From: an uncultured Planctomycetaceae bacterium
Lineage (GTDB): Bacteria > Planctomycetota > Planctomycetia > Planctomycetales > Planctomycetaceae
Direction of reading: 5' to 3'
DNA: 22,165 nt
Assembly: GCA_937952455.1 (NCBI GenBank)
Contig: CALFYU010000513.1
Coordinates: forward strand, 1-22,165
Position numbers and translations under genes: made by a program. Positions 7,448 through 15,354 of this stretch are shown here, piece after piece (position 1 is the first letter of the stretch; each line of letters starts with the position of its first letter). The notes beneath the pieces are model-generated. The model saw nothing but the letters and a program-made list of their open reading frames with translations, was not told where the DNA came from and did no database searches.

Positions 7448-8881
7448 CTAAAACAACTCCGTCAGCGGGTAGCCGTCGGGCAGCAAGTTGTAGGGGCGGC
7501 CTTCGCGGTCGCGGAACTCGAGGTCTTCCACACCCATCGCGTGGTAGACGGTTTTGGCGATGTGGGCGGGGGTGACGGGGCGGTCGGCGGGGTATTCGGC
7601 AAAACGGTCGGTGGCGCCGTAAACCTGTCCGCCCCGCATACCGCCGCCGGCAAAGACGTTGCTCAGACAGTGCGTCCAGTGATCGCGGCCGGCGCCGGCG
7701 ACGCCGCCGGAACGGGGATCACCGATTTTCGGCGTGCGGCCCATTTCGCTGCTGACCAATAGCAGCGTCTCGTCCAACAATCCGCGTGCGGCGAGGTCTT
7801 CGATCAGTGCGGAAAAACAGCGGTCGAATTCGGGCAGCAGGTTTTCTTTGAGGCAGACGAAGTTGTTGCCGTGTGTGTCCCAGCCGCCGGCGCTTTTGCA
7901 CTTTTTGTTGAGCGCCTCATTTTCTTTCCAGAAGACGGTGATAAACGGCACCTGGGCTTCGACCAGCCGACGCGCCAACAGCAGGCTCATGCCGTTGACG
8001 GTTTCGCCGTAACGCTCCCGCAGCGCGGCGGGTTCATCAGCAACGTTAAAGGCATCGGCCGTGCTGGAGGAGAGCAGCAGGTTCACGGCCCGCTGCTGTT
8101 GATTGGTCCAGGTTTTAGGAGCGGCGTTTTGTTCAAAGTCGCGGCGGGCGGCGTCGATTGTGCTGAGCAACTCCCGGCGATCGGTCAGACGGCCGGGGGA
8201 GACGTCCCCTTCCAGGACCAGCGAGGGGGCGCGGAATTCGAGCGGCTTTTCCACGCTGCCGTTGATGTAGAGCGGATCGTACTCGGGACCCAAGCGCGCC
8301 GCGAATTGTCCCGGCCGGGTATAGGGGGCTTTGCTCGGCTTGTGGGGCAGGGTGATCGCACTGGGCAGTTGCGGCCGGGCCGGTTTCTTGGCGGCGACGA
8401 CGGAGCCCATAAACGGCCAGTCGTCCGGCATCGGCGTGCGATTGTTGCCGAGCGTGACGAACGAAATATCGGGCGCGTGTCCGGTGAGATTGTGGTAGTA
8501 CCCGCCGTGGTGGTCGTTGGTGTTCACGGTCGCCCCCACCGAGCGGACCACGCTCAAGTGATGCGCCTGCTGCGCGAGTAACGGCAGATGTTCGCTCACT
8601 TCCAGACCGGATGCCGTCGTGGCAATCGGCTCAAACGGTCCACGGTATTCGCGGGGTGCCTTGGGCTTCAGGTCCCACATGTCGATGTGCGACGAGCCCC
8701 CGCACAGGAAAAACAGGATCGTCGATTTGGCCAGCTTGCGGCCTTGCGGGACGGTGCCCGTTGCGGCCGCCCGGACGGGAAGCCCGCCGGTCGTTCCCGC
8801 TAAACCGATGCCTGAGGCGATCAAGAACGATCGGCGCGATAACGGTGCGTTGTTGCAACTCTGGAGTGACTTTGCTGGCAT
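7448..8881 (-). CDS. DUF1501 family protein, Tat-exported
   Basis: This is a 477-residue member of DUF1501, a family abundant in planctomycetes and related in fold to the alkaline phosphatase/sulfatase superfamily; its substrate is unknown. The Tat leader is SRRSFLIASG at about residues 15-24. Family motifs are FFLCGGSSHIDMWDLKP (57-73), SEHLPLLA with VVRSVG, the WDTHGNN segment near residue 330, LLVSSEMGRTPKIG, and GRDHWTHCLSNVFAGGGMRGGQVYG. It ends at the family-typical PLTELF. AAGG lies 9 bases before the ATG, with GAGG closer in. It is divergent from the next DUF1501 gene and upstream of the Gfo/Idh-like gene on its own strand. Planctomycetes commonly encode many such proteins, often beside DUF1549/DUF1553 genes. 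Confidence 0.93.
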   Translation of the reverse strand: MPAKSLQSCNNAPLSRRSFLIASGIGLAGTTGGLPVRAAATGTVPQGRKLAKSTILFFLCGGSSHIDMWDLKPKAPREYRGPFEPIATTASGLEVSEHLPLLAQQAHHLSVVRSVGATVNTNDHHGGYYHNLTGHAPDISFVTLGNNRTPMPDDWPFMGSVVAAKKPARPQLPSAITLPHKPSKAPYTRPGQFAARLGPEYDPLYINGSVEKPLEFRAPSLVLEGDVSPGRLTDRRELLSTIDAARRDFEQNAAPKTWTNQQQRAVNLLLSSSTADAFNVADEPAALRERYGETVNGMSLLLARRLVEAQVPFITVFWKENEALNKKCKSAGGWDTHGNNFVCLKENLLPEFDRCFSALIEDLAARGLLDETLLLVSSEMGRTPKIGDPRSGGVAGAGRDHWTHCLSNVFAGGGMRGGQVYGATDRFAEYPADRPVTPAHIAKTVYHAMGVEDLEFRDREGRPYNLLPDGYPLTELF

Positions 8882-8977
8882 ATCCTCAGCCTTGCTGCAG
8901 CCGATTGACCGGTCGCCAATGGGCGTGGTTTTCTCGAATCCTGATTTTCGTCATCGGCCGAAATCGCCGGTAACTCG

Positions 8978-9001
8978 CATATATCAAGGGTTGTCTATAT
9001 G
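8978..9001. promoter_or_regulatory. AT-rich near-palindrome in a divergent promoter region
   Basis: CATATATCAA at 8978-8987 and TTGTCTATATG at 8991-9001 are near reverse complements (one inserted and one changed base) around GGG. They form an AT-rich island in the 226-base gap between two divergent DUF1501 genes. The spot could hold overlapping promoters and a shared operator. TATGAT at 8998-9003 is a possible -10 for the rightward gene, but no good -35 is visible. No regulator is known. Confidence 0.35.
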
Positions 9002-9107
9002 ATAAGATGACCGAGTGGCGGCGGCAAGCGGGTTTGGTGTTCGCCAGCCGCTATAGCCACAGTGGCGATTTCAGACGTACATTTTGCGACTCACGAGAAG
9101 GACCGCG

Positions 9108-10460
9108 ATGATTCGGCGTCGTGAACTATTACAGATCGGCTGTTCGTCGTTTTTTGGGTTGAGCCTCTCGCACGTTTTGCAGCAGCGCGCCCGCGCCGCT
9201 GCGGACGTGGAGCCGCGCGTGAAATCGGTCGTATTCATCTTTCTGACCGGCGGCGGCAGCCATATCGACATGTTCGATCCCAAGCCGGAGTCTCCGGAGA
9301 TCAAAGGAGAATTCTCGCCGATCGCCACCACGATTCCGGGGGTGAGTTTTACGGACATGATGCCCGGCCTGGCGGCGCGGACCGGCAAACTAGCGGTCGT
9401 GCGGTCGATGGCCCACGGTGACAATCGGCATCTCTCCGGCACGCACAATCTGCTGACCGGTGCTGTGCAGCCCTTCAACGGCGATTCGAATCAGGACAAA
9501 TCGCTCAAGCGCTCCGACTGGCCGTCGATCGGTTCGTCGGTTTCCTATTTGCGGCCGCGGGCGGACAAATTACCCAGCCAGGTGACGCTACCCAATCCGC
9601 TGATTGAGGGGGTGCTGGTCTGGCCGGGGCAACATGCCGGATTTTTGGGACCTAAGTACGATCCGTTCGTGCTCAAGGACAATCCCAACAGCAAGGACTA
9701 TAAGGTCACCGGGCTGTCGCTCATCGACGGTCTGGATGTGGGGCGCTTGAAGGACCGGCAACAGTTATTGAGCAGTATCGAAGGCACGGAATCGGGCGTC
9801 AGCACGTCGCCGGCGGGACAGAAATATGCCGGCGAGTTGGAGTTGGCCATGTCGATGCTGACCTCGTCAAAACTGAAACAAGCGCTGGACATCAATGCCG
9901 AATCGGCCGAGACGCGTGACCGTTACGGGCGGCACGAGTACGGACAGTCGCTGTTGTTGGCCCGCCGGTTGGTCGAGTTGGAGATGCCGGTCATTCAGTG
10001 CAACATGGGCCGCGTGCAGTCGTGGGATACCCATGTCGATCACTTCCCGCGGCTGAAGACGATGCTGCCGGCGCTCGATACGGGAATGAGTGCGTTCCTG
10101 GATGATTTGAGTGAGCGGGGGTTGCTGGACCAGACACTGGTGGTTTGTGTCGGTGAGTTCGGCAGGACACCGCAGATTTCACCGCTGGCCGGTCAGTCGG
10201 TGCCGGGGCGGCATCACTGGGCGATGGGTTACACGGCCGTGTTCGCCGGCGGCGGGGTGCGGGGCGGGCAGGTGATCGGCAAATCGGATGCCATCGGCGC
10301 TTACCCGATGACCACGCCCTATCATCCCAACGATATCGGCGCGACGGTCTTTACGTCGTTGGGTATCGATCCGCACCTGATGATTCCCGACCGCACGAAT
10401 CGCCCGCGGCACTTGAATCAGGGCAAGGTGATGGATGTGTTGTACACCGGCGCGACGTGA
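9108..10460 (+). CDS. DUF1501 family protein, Tat-type leader
   Basis: This 450-residue DUF1501 protein begins MIRRRELLQIG, a Tat-like leader common at the start of this family. The frame is open upstream to a TTG at 9084, but GAGAAGGA at 9095-9102 is 5 bases before the ATG at 9108 and family members usually start with this leader, so 9108 was chosen. Motifs are IFLTGGGSHIDMFDPKP (44-60), VVRSMAHGD, WDTHVDHFPRL, VVCVGEFGRTPQI, and GRHHWAMGYTAVFAGGGVRGGQVIG. The enzymatic role is unknown; the fold is that of alkaline phosphatase/sulfatase relatives. It is divergent from the DUF1501 gene on its left and convergent with the one on its right. The three DUF1501 copies differ clearly in sequence and length, so they are not a recent tandem duplication. 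Confidence 0.93.
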   Translation: MIRRRELLQIGCSSFFGLSLSHVLQQRARAAADVEPRVKSVVFIFLTGGGSHIDMFDPKPESPEIKGEFSPIATTIPGVSFTDMMPGLAARTGKLAVVRSMAHGDNRHLSGTHNLLTGAVQPFNGDSNQDKSLKRSDWPSIGSSVSYLRPRADKLPSQVTLPNPLIEGVLVWPGQHAGFLGPKYDPFVLKDNPNSKDYKVTGLSLIDGLDVGRLKDRQQLLSSIEGTESGVSTSPAGQKYAGELELAMSMLTSSKLKQALDINAESAETRDRYGRHEYGQSLLLARRLVELEMPVIQCNMGRVQSWDTHVDHFPRLKTMLPALDTGMSAFLDDLSERGLLDQTLVVCVGEFGRTPQISPLAGQSVPGRHHWAMGYTAVFAGGGVRGGQVIGKSDAIGAYPMTTPYHPNDIGATVFTSLGIDPHLMIPDRTNRPRHLNQGKVMDVLYTGAT

Positions 10461-10478
10461 GCGCGGTTGGGCGGTGAC

Positions 10479-10552
10479 CCCCCGGCGGAGCCGGGGGCTG
10501 ACAGAAGAATTCTTGCCGCCATCGTCCCCGTAGCCCCCGGCTTTGCCGGGGG
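10479..10552. terminator. Paired hairpins between convergent genes, bidirectional terminator candidate
   Basis: Two perfect 8-bp hairpins share the same stem: CCCCCGGC-GGA-GCCGGGGG at 10479-10497 and CCCCCGGC-TTT-GCCGGGGG at 10534-10552. GCCGGGGGCT and AGCCCCCGGC also form a larger inverted repeat across the space between them. They fill most of the 103-base gap between two converging DUF1501 genes. No T-tract follows, so they may block or stabilise 3' ends rather than act as classic intrinsic terminators. Confidence 0.6.
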
Positions 10553-10563
10553 TGTGCGAAGAA

Positions 10564-11856
10564 TTACGCGAACAATTGCTCGACTGGTTTGCCACCGTCG
10601 ACGATTTTCATCGGGCGGCCCAGCGGGCTCATGTTTTCTTTTTCCGCTTCGACGTTGAGCGACCGGCAAACGGTTTGCAGCAGGTCGGGAACCGTGACTG
10701 GGGTGTCCTCGACCGTCGATCCGTCCTCGGAGGTCCGGCCGATGACTTGCCCTCCCTTGATTCCACCACCGGCGATGGCGGCGTTGAACGCGCGGGGATA
10801 GTGGTCGCGGCCGGTGCGGGGATTGATCCGCGGGGTCCGGCCGAATTCGCCGGTCCACAGCACGAGCGTTTTTTCCAGCATACCGCGCTGCTTGAGGTCT
10901 TGGACCAAAGCAGCGAAACCGGGATCGACTTCGCCGGCGTTTTTCTTGACCCGCTCGAAGTTGTCCTGGTGGGTGTCCCACCCGTTGTGGCGGACTTCGA
11001 CGAAGGTGACGCCGGTCTCGACCAGCCGGCGGGCAAGCAGACAGCCGCGACCGAAATCGGTGTCGCCGTAGGCGGCGCGGGTTTCGTCCGATTCGGACGC
11101 GAGGTCGAACACCTTGACGTCGGGGCTGAGTACCAGTTTCGAGGCCTTGGTGTAGATCGTGCGATGGTCGGCGACGTTGGTGGCTCCGCCGCGGCCGGCG
11201 AACTCGCCTTCCAGCCGTTTCATCAGGCCCAAGCGTTTGTTGTATCGGGGATGGGGAACGGTTGAGGTGAGGTTTTGCGGCATTTCGCCCGCCTTGTTGA
11301 CCTCGAACGGTTCGTAATCGACGCCGAGAAAACCGGCTCCGACGTTGTCGTTGCGGGCGTTGCCGACGGTCACGAACGACGGCAGGGCGCCGTCCAAGTC
11401 GCCGATTTCACGGGCGATATTCGAGGCCAATGCCGGATGCTTCACGCTTCCCGAGGGGACGTAACCGGTGTGCATCTGGTAGGTGGCGCGGCGGTGGTTG
11501 CCTTCTTTGTTGGTCATCGAGCGGATCAGGGCGATGTCCTGCATCTGCGCCGCTGTTTTTTCCCAGCCATTGGCAATTTGGATGCCCGGCACGGCAGTGT
11601 CGATCGCTTCGGTGGGGCCGCCGTTTTCGGCTTCGGGTTTGGGGTCGAACGTCTCGAAATGGCTCGGTCCGCCGGCCATCCAGAGCAGGATCATCGACAT
11701 ACCCTGCTTGCGGAGCTCCTCGGCGTGCAGGCTCATGACGTCCCGGAAGTTCAGCGCCCCGGCGGCGACGGCTCCGGCGGAGAGCGTTTGCAGAAATCCG
11801 CGACGTGAAAACCCGTGGCGGGAAACCTTGACCGATTGGTGATGGAACAAATTCAT
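10564..11856 (-). CDS. DUF1501 family protein, Tat-exported
   Basis: This 430-residue DUF1501 protein has the Tat leader SRRGFLQTLSAG at about residues 18-29. Motifs are ILLWMAGGPSHFETFDPKP (56-74), LIRSMTNKEGNH, NVGAGFLGVDYEPF, GWDTHQDNFERV, LVLWTGEFGRTPRI, GRDHYPRAFNAAIAGGGIKGGQVIG, and a C-terminus of PVEQLFA. It lies 79 bases downstream of the DUF1549/DUF1553 gene on the same strand, the usual order for this planctomycete pair, so the two are probably one operon whose products act together in the envelope. No strong Shine-Dalgarno precedes the ATG. If the interrupted partner is dead, this gene may be an orphaned half. Its own reading frame is intact. Confidence 0.93.
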   Translation of the reverse strand: MNLFHHQSVKVSRHGFSRRGFLQTLSAGAVAAGALNFRDVMSLHAEELRKQGMSMILLWMAGGPSHFETFDPKPEAENGGPTEAIDTAVPGIQIANGWEKTAAQMQDIALIRSMTNKEGNHRRATYQMHTGYVPSGSVKHPALASNIAREIGDLDGALPSFVTVGNARNDNVGAGFLGVDYEPFEVNKAGEMPQNLTSTVPHPRYNKRLGLMKRLEGEFAGRGGATNVADHRTIYTKASKLVLSPDVKVFDLASESDETRAAYGDTDFGRGCLLARRLVETGVTFVEVRHNGWDTHQDNFERVKKNAGEVDPGFAALVQDLKQRGMLEKTLVLWTGEFGRTPRINPRTGRDHYPRAFNAAIAGGGIKGGQVIGRTSEDGSTVEDTPVTVPDLLQTVCRSLNVEAEKENMSPLGRPMKIVDGGKPVEQLFA

Positions 11857-11935
11857 ATTTGGGCCACGTTCGTCAAAAGGGACTGGAGGTTTGGTCGGTG
11901 AATAATGGAGTCGTCATCTCGAAGAACATCGACGT

Positions 11936-13792
11936 CTAGCGTTTCGTGCGGAACTCGGTCGAGTTAATGAGGCTCCACATAATGTCCTCAAAGGCTTCGT
12001 CGCGATTGCCGGTTTCGGCGATGTATTCACGGCAGGTCTTCAGTTCGCTCTCGGAAGGATCGCGGGCCAGCACCAGCAGGTACAATTCGGCCAACACGTC
12101 TTCGTCGCCGGAGTAGGTCTTCAGCAATTTGGCCAACGGCGTGTTCCCTTTGGCGCTGACGCGATTGCTGACCATGGGGGAGTTCATCAGGAACAGGGCC
12201 TGCGGAACCGTACCGGTCAGATCGGCCTGCGGCGTCGAGGGGTCATAGCCGAACAGTTCGGCGAAGGCCGCCCGCGGTCCGGCGGGGCCGCGATATCCAC
12301 CGCGGCGGCGACCGGGGGCGTCGTCGCCGGTCGCCATACCCAGAACCCGTGTGAGGGCGTTATAGAGTTGATCGGACCGCATCCGCGTGGGGACGGCGGC
12401 GGCAAATTGCCCGCCGTCGGCCGTGGGATCGACCGGGCGAATGCGGCGCTGGTAGGTGTCGGAATTGACGATCGTCCGCATCAGCCAGCGTACGTCGTAG
12501 CCGCTGCCGACAAATCCGTCGCTGAGAGCATCCAAAACTTCGGGATAGACGATGTCCCGTTCGGGACCCATGTCGTCGACCGGCATGGTGAATCCCTCGC
12601 CCAACAACTCCGCCCAGATGCGGTTCACGAACGCGCGGGCGAACCAGGGGTTGTCCTGAATGGTGATATACTTTGCTAACATTTCGCGGCGTTGTTCATC
12701 GGCCAGTCCGACGTCCGGTTTCTGTCCGGCGACGAAGAAGACCGGATCGATTCGGGTCCCTTTGGAGGTGGGGTCGTCGAGATCGGGCATGTAATATTCG
12801 GAATTGCGGCGAGCGTTGTTGTTATCCAGCTTGGGTAGGTTTTTGAGTTCTTCGGCCGACAGGCCCATGTCGCCGTTCTTGTCGCCGGCTTTTAGCAGAC
12901 GGCCGAAGACGCGGCTGAGCTGCTTGCGGGATTTCACTTCGTCCTTGGTGAGGATGCCGTCGCGGTTGTTGTCCAGCTGGCGAATCAATTTCCCGGGGTT
13001 TTGTTGGAATTGTCCGAACCCGGCTCCGCGACCAGCACCGTCCGGGCGATCGAAGGAGACGACTTCAAAGGTGCGGGGCTTGGTGTCCTTGATCACCCGC
13101 ACACGCACGCGGGGGAAGAAGGCCGCCAATTGGTGGAATTGCTCCCGCTTCCAGGAGTCGGTGGGGTGGTCGTGGCAGTTGGCACATTGGATTTGGATGC
13201 CCAGAAAGATCCGCGATGCTTCGGCAGCAATTTCTTCGGCGTTCCCCTGGTGAGCGAACATCAGCGCAGTTTCGCCGGCCTCGCGCACGCTGCCGGTGGC
13301 GGTGATCAATTCGGACGTGATTTGATCCCAGGTGGCGCCGCTGTGCAGTTGTTCGGTCATCCACTCTTCAAAGGTGCCGATCATCAGCCGCGACCGCGGG
13401 TCGGTGGCGCGGGAAAAGATGACGTCCCGCCAATAGCGAGCCCAATTCTGGGCACATTCCTCCGACTCCAACAACCGGTCGATGACGCGGGCCCGCTTTT
13501 GCGGATCGGGATCCAGACCGAACAGCGTGATTTCACTGGGAGTGGGCAGCGTGCCGGTCAGGTCGAACGTCACCCGGCGGAGAAAATCTTCATCGGACCA
13601 CGGCCGCGGGATTGCTGGCTAACTGGCGGTCAGGTCCTGATGGATCAGTTGGTCGATCTGTTGCGTGACCTCGGCCGGCTGGCGGGCCTTGAAGCTCTTG
13701 GCGAGCACATGAACCGCTGTGGTGAAGGCGAGTCCCGCCGCAACTCCCAACGCGACAAGGCCCTGTGCAAACAAGCGTGTAGAAGATCTCAT
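11936..13792 (-). pseudogene. DUF1549/DUF1553 (planctomycete cytochrome-like) gene with an in-frame amber stop
   Basis: The gene reads from ATG at 13792 (GAGG at 13804-13801, 8 bases upstream) through a hydrophobic leader or anchor (LVALGVAAGLAFTTAVHVLA) and the typical start QQIDQLIHQDL. It meets TAG at 13621-13619 after 57 codons. The same frame then continues PRPWSDEDFLRRVTFDLTG, the conserved DUF1549 start, and stays open to 11936. Past the stop are the CANCHDHP heme-like motif, two EF-hand loops (DNNRDGILTKDE and DKNGDMGLSAEE), and DUF1553 (DNPWFARAFVNRIWAELLGEGF, SDTYQRR). Only one base change separates this from a 618-residue protein. The options are a recent pseudogene, sequencing error, readthrough, or re-initiation at GTG 13573, which would lose the leader and a few domain residues. 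Its operon partner is the DUF1501 gene 79 bases downstream. Confidence 0.85.
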
Positions 13793-14072
13793 AGGTCATT
13801 CCTCGACAGCGTGCCGGTCAAAAACGAGCCCGCGGGATTATTCAGCAGAAAGGCCGCTTTGTGGTGATTTATTCCGGTTCCGTCCACAAACGGCATTTCA
13901 GAATAAACACTGAGAATACGGAAAGGTTTCGTCGTAATGAAGAAGAATTTGGTCCGCAGCGGCGAAAAATCTTGCCATTGGCGGATTCACAAATATCGTG
14001 TCAATCGGCGGCGTGAGACGGTCGAAACTTCCTAAAAGGCGACTTTTTTAGCGATTGCCGGGGCGGAACTCT
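13793..14072. other. Intergenic stretch with no recognised gene
   Basis: This is the left part of the 569-base gap between the DUF1549/DUF1553 gene (leftward) and rpsU (rightward). It should contain the promoter of the leftward gene, but no convincing -35/-10 pair was found. No tRNA, repeat or coding frame with family resemblance was seen. Confidence 0.5.
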
Positions 14073-14100
14073 TTGCCGAAATGGGATGATCTGCTATCCT
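14073..14100 (+). promoter_or_regulatory. Extended -10 promoter candidate for rpsU or a leader RNA
   Basis: TTGCCG at 14073-14078 and TATCCT at 14095-14100 are separated by 16 bases. A TG at 14092-14093, one base before the hexamer, makes an extended -10. This is the best promoter match noticed in the window. Transcription would start near 14106 and run about 255 nt before the rpsU start. Confidence 0.5.
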
Positions 14101-14105
14101 TAGGT

Positions 14106-14310
14106 GCTCGCCATCGGAGAACTTACGCCAAAAACGGTTCGCCGCAGCGACGGGAGAGGAGCCTTCGGGCGACGTTTTCTCCCTGCAAACGGGGCCATCC
14201 CATCGCCGGAATTGGGCTGAAAACAGTCTACCACGGTGGGAAGGGTTTGCGACAGGTCAACCAACCTTTTCCGGACGCCTCCCGGGTGGGAAGATTGCCG
14301 ATCTGATTGG
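14106..14310 (+). ncRNA. Structured leader or small RNA candidate upstream of rpsU
   Basis: Several pairings can be drawn by eye. GGGAGA (14152-14157) pairs with TCTCCC (14178-14183) and encloses GCC-TTCG-GGC (14161-14170), a UUCG tetraloop. GCAAAC (14185-14190) pairs with GTTTGC (14245-14250), and CCATCCCATCG pairs with CGGTGGGAAGG with a wobble and one mismatch. ATCGG (14113-14117) pairs with CCGAT (14298-14302) and closes the whole. GGTGGGAAG occurs twice (14235-14243, 14285-14293), allowing alternative pairings. No T-tract ends it, so a long rpsU leader is as likely as a free RNA. About 190 nt with a closing stem resembles 6S RNA in size, but no sequence signature was confirmed. Confidence 0.3.
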
Positions 14311-14361
14311 CGCCGCGTTCGGAAGTTTTCGGATTCCAACAGGATTCTTAAGGAGGATTTT

Positions 14362-14553
14362 GTGGTTAAACTGCGTGTACGAGACAAAGAGTCGATTCAG
14401 GATGCCGTCCGCCGCTTTCGGAAACTGGTGGAACATAGCGGCGTGAAGAAAGAGATGCGCCGCCGCGAATACTACGAAAAGCCCAGCGATGCCCGCCGCC
14501 GTGCTCGCCGCCGTGCGGAACGCCGCGCCCGCATGAGCCGCACGATGGGCTAA
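14362..14553 (+). CDS. rpsU: Small ribosomal subunit protein bS21
   Basis: This 63-residue basic protein belongs to the 30S subunit, where S21 supports recognition of mRNA start sites. It shows the family pattern: a short strand (VKLRVRDKESI), the helix QDAVRRFRKLVEHSGVKKEMRRREYYEKPS, and a very basic tail of Arg/Ala repeats. The start is GTG at 14362. AGGAGG at 14351-14356 lies 5 bases upstream, and the family begins at this point. The frame is open further upstream to an ATG at 14236, but that extension runs through the leader and lacks family similarity. The gene stands alone rather than beside dnaG/rpoD. It is preceded by a long leader with a strong promoter candidate and followed by paired hairpins. 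Confidence 0.95.
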   Translation: MVKLRVRDKESIQDAVRRFRKLVEHSGVKKEMRRREYYEKPSDARRRARRRAERRARMSRTMG

Positions 14554-14576
14554 TGCGCTGCCCAATGCAAGTTTTC

Positions 14577-14652
14577 GGGTGGCACTGGCTCTGCCAGTGC
14601 TGCTTCTGCGTGAGCGCGTTGCTTGAAGGCACTGGCGAAGCCAGTGCCACCC
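14577..14652. terminator. Paired hairpins between convergent genes, bidirectional terminator candidate
   Basis: GCACTGGC-TCT-GCCAGTGC at 14582-14600 and GGCACTGGC-GAA-GCCAGTGCC at 14628-14648 are perfect hairpins with 3-base loops. The outer arms GGGTGGCACTGGC (14577-14589) and GCCAGTGCCACCC (14640-14652) are also perfectly complementary over 13 bp, so a single long hairpin can form instead. The element starts 24 bases after rpsU and lies downstream of the convergent lysine-rich gene. Its layout matches the element at 10479-10552 although the stem sequence differs. Confidence 0.6.
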
Positions 14653-14724
14653 CGCCTCCGAGGCAGTCTTACTGATGTGCTTTCTTGAGGGCGAAGTCCC
14701 CAGAGGCAGCACGATAAGCGTGCG

Positions 14725-15054
14725 CTATTCTTCCGCTTTCGCCGCTTCGGGCAGCGCTTCTTTGATCGGTTGCACGAAATAGGTCCGTTTGGTCTTGGCC
14801 GCCAACTGTTCGGCCTTTTCGTCGGCTGCTTTGCGCTGGTCGTAGGGGAAGCGGGCCTCCTCTTTGAGGCTGCTGCTGAACACGCCCCAGACGAGCCGCT
14901 TGCGGACGACCGATTTGACCTTGGTCCGTTTGGTGGCTTTGCGTTTGGCGGCCTTCTTCTTTTTCTTTTTGGCCGGCGCCTTGCTTCCGTCGGTTCCCAT
15001 CGCTTCGGCGGCTTCGGCCTCTTTCCGCAAATCCAAACGACTCTTCCGCGCCAT
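14725..15054 (-). CDS. Small lysine-rich conserved protein of unknown function
   Basis: This protein has 109 residues and is strongly basic in its first half. Residues 25-52 are almost all Lys, Ala and Arg, with six lysines at 29-34. The second half looks folded: KRLVWGVFSSSLKEEARFPY (52-71), then a charged helix QRKAADEKAEQLAAKTKR and a strand TYFVQPIKEAL. I recall similar short proteins across planctomycetes, but no named domain. The tail could bind nucleic acid or another polyanion; the residues WGVF and FPY may belong to a small conserved core. No signal peptide is present, so it is probably cytoplasmic. It converges on rpsU, with a paired-hairpin element between, and is divergent from the isomerase gene. 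The wobble-position GC and charge pattern support real coding. Confidence 0.75.
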   Translation of the reverse strand: MARKSRLDLRKEAEAAEAMGTDGSKAPAKKKKKKAAKRKATKRTKVKSVVRKRLVWGVFSSSLKEEARFPYDQRKAADEKAEQLAAKTKRTYFVQPIKEALPEAAKAEE

Positions 15055-15354
15055 ACGTCACGCTCTTTCTGCAAACTGTGGCATCAATTGAAGAATTGCC
15101 CCGCCTACGGCCGGTCGGCTGCCCGCCCCGCACCGGCTGGGCATAACATAGCAACTTGGTCACGGCGAGGCCACACTCACGGCACCTCGGACCCTGCGCT
15201 GTACGGAAATTTGCCGACTTCAAAGGGACGAACTCCCCGAAACCCGCCCCGATGGGGTCGCTGGCGATTGCCGGCCAAGTGGCATATCATCAAGTTTCTA
15301 CACGCTCGATCCCGCCAACCCTACCACCACAACCCCACGATTTCGGAGTTAATC
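15055..15354. other. Divergent intergenic region without a recognised gene
   Basis: This 300-base gap should hold promoters for the lysine-rich gene (leftward) and the isomerase-like gene (rightward). A TATCAT at 15285-15290 is a possible -10 for the rightward gene, without a convincing -35 at normal spacing. The CGGAG at 15344-15348 serves the isomerase start. No RNA gene was recognised. The isomerase frame is open far upstream through this gap, but that extension has no domain features. Confidence 0.4.

Noticed and set aside
10461..10563. CRISPR-like repeat from the two identical hairpin stems
   Set aside because: There are only two copies, each palindromic with different loops, without regular spacers; paired terminator-like hairpins fit better.
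11936..13573. Treating the open part after the amber stop as a normal complete gene starting at GTG 13573
   Set aside because: It would lack the leader and the conserved DEDFLRR start, both of which are present in frame just upstream.
13590..13799. 69-codon minus-strand frame from ATG 13799
   Set aside because: It overlaps the start of the DUF1549 gene in another frame; the ATG at 13792 has the well-spaced GAGG and gives the leader and family start.
14106..14310. Calling the rpsU leader a 6S RNA, SRP RNA or RNase P RNA
   Set aside because: Size and a closing stem suit 6S RNA only loosely, and none of the conserved cores could be found by eye.
14236..14361. Upstream extension of the S21 frame
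   Set aside because: AGGAGG just before GTG 14362 and the family start fix the gene there; the extension shows no similarity.
14770..15354. Upstream extension of the isomerase-like protein frame
   Set aside because: It runs antisense through the lysine-rich gene; the ATG at 15355 gives a Tat leader and a ribosome binding site.
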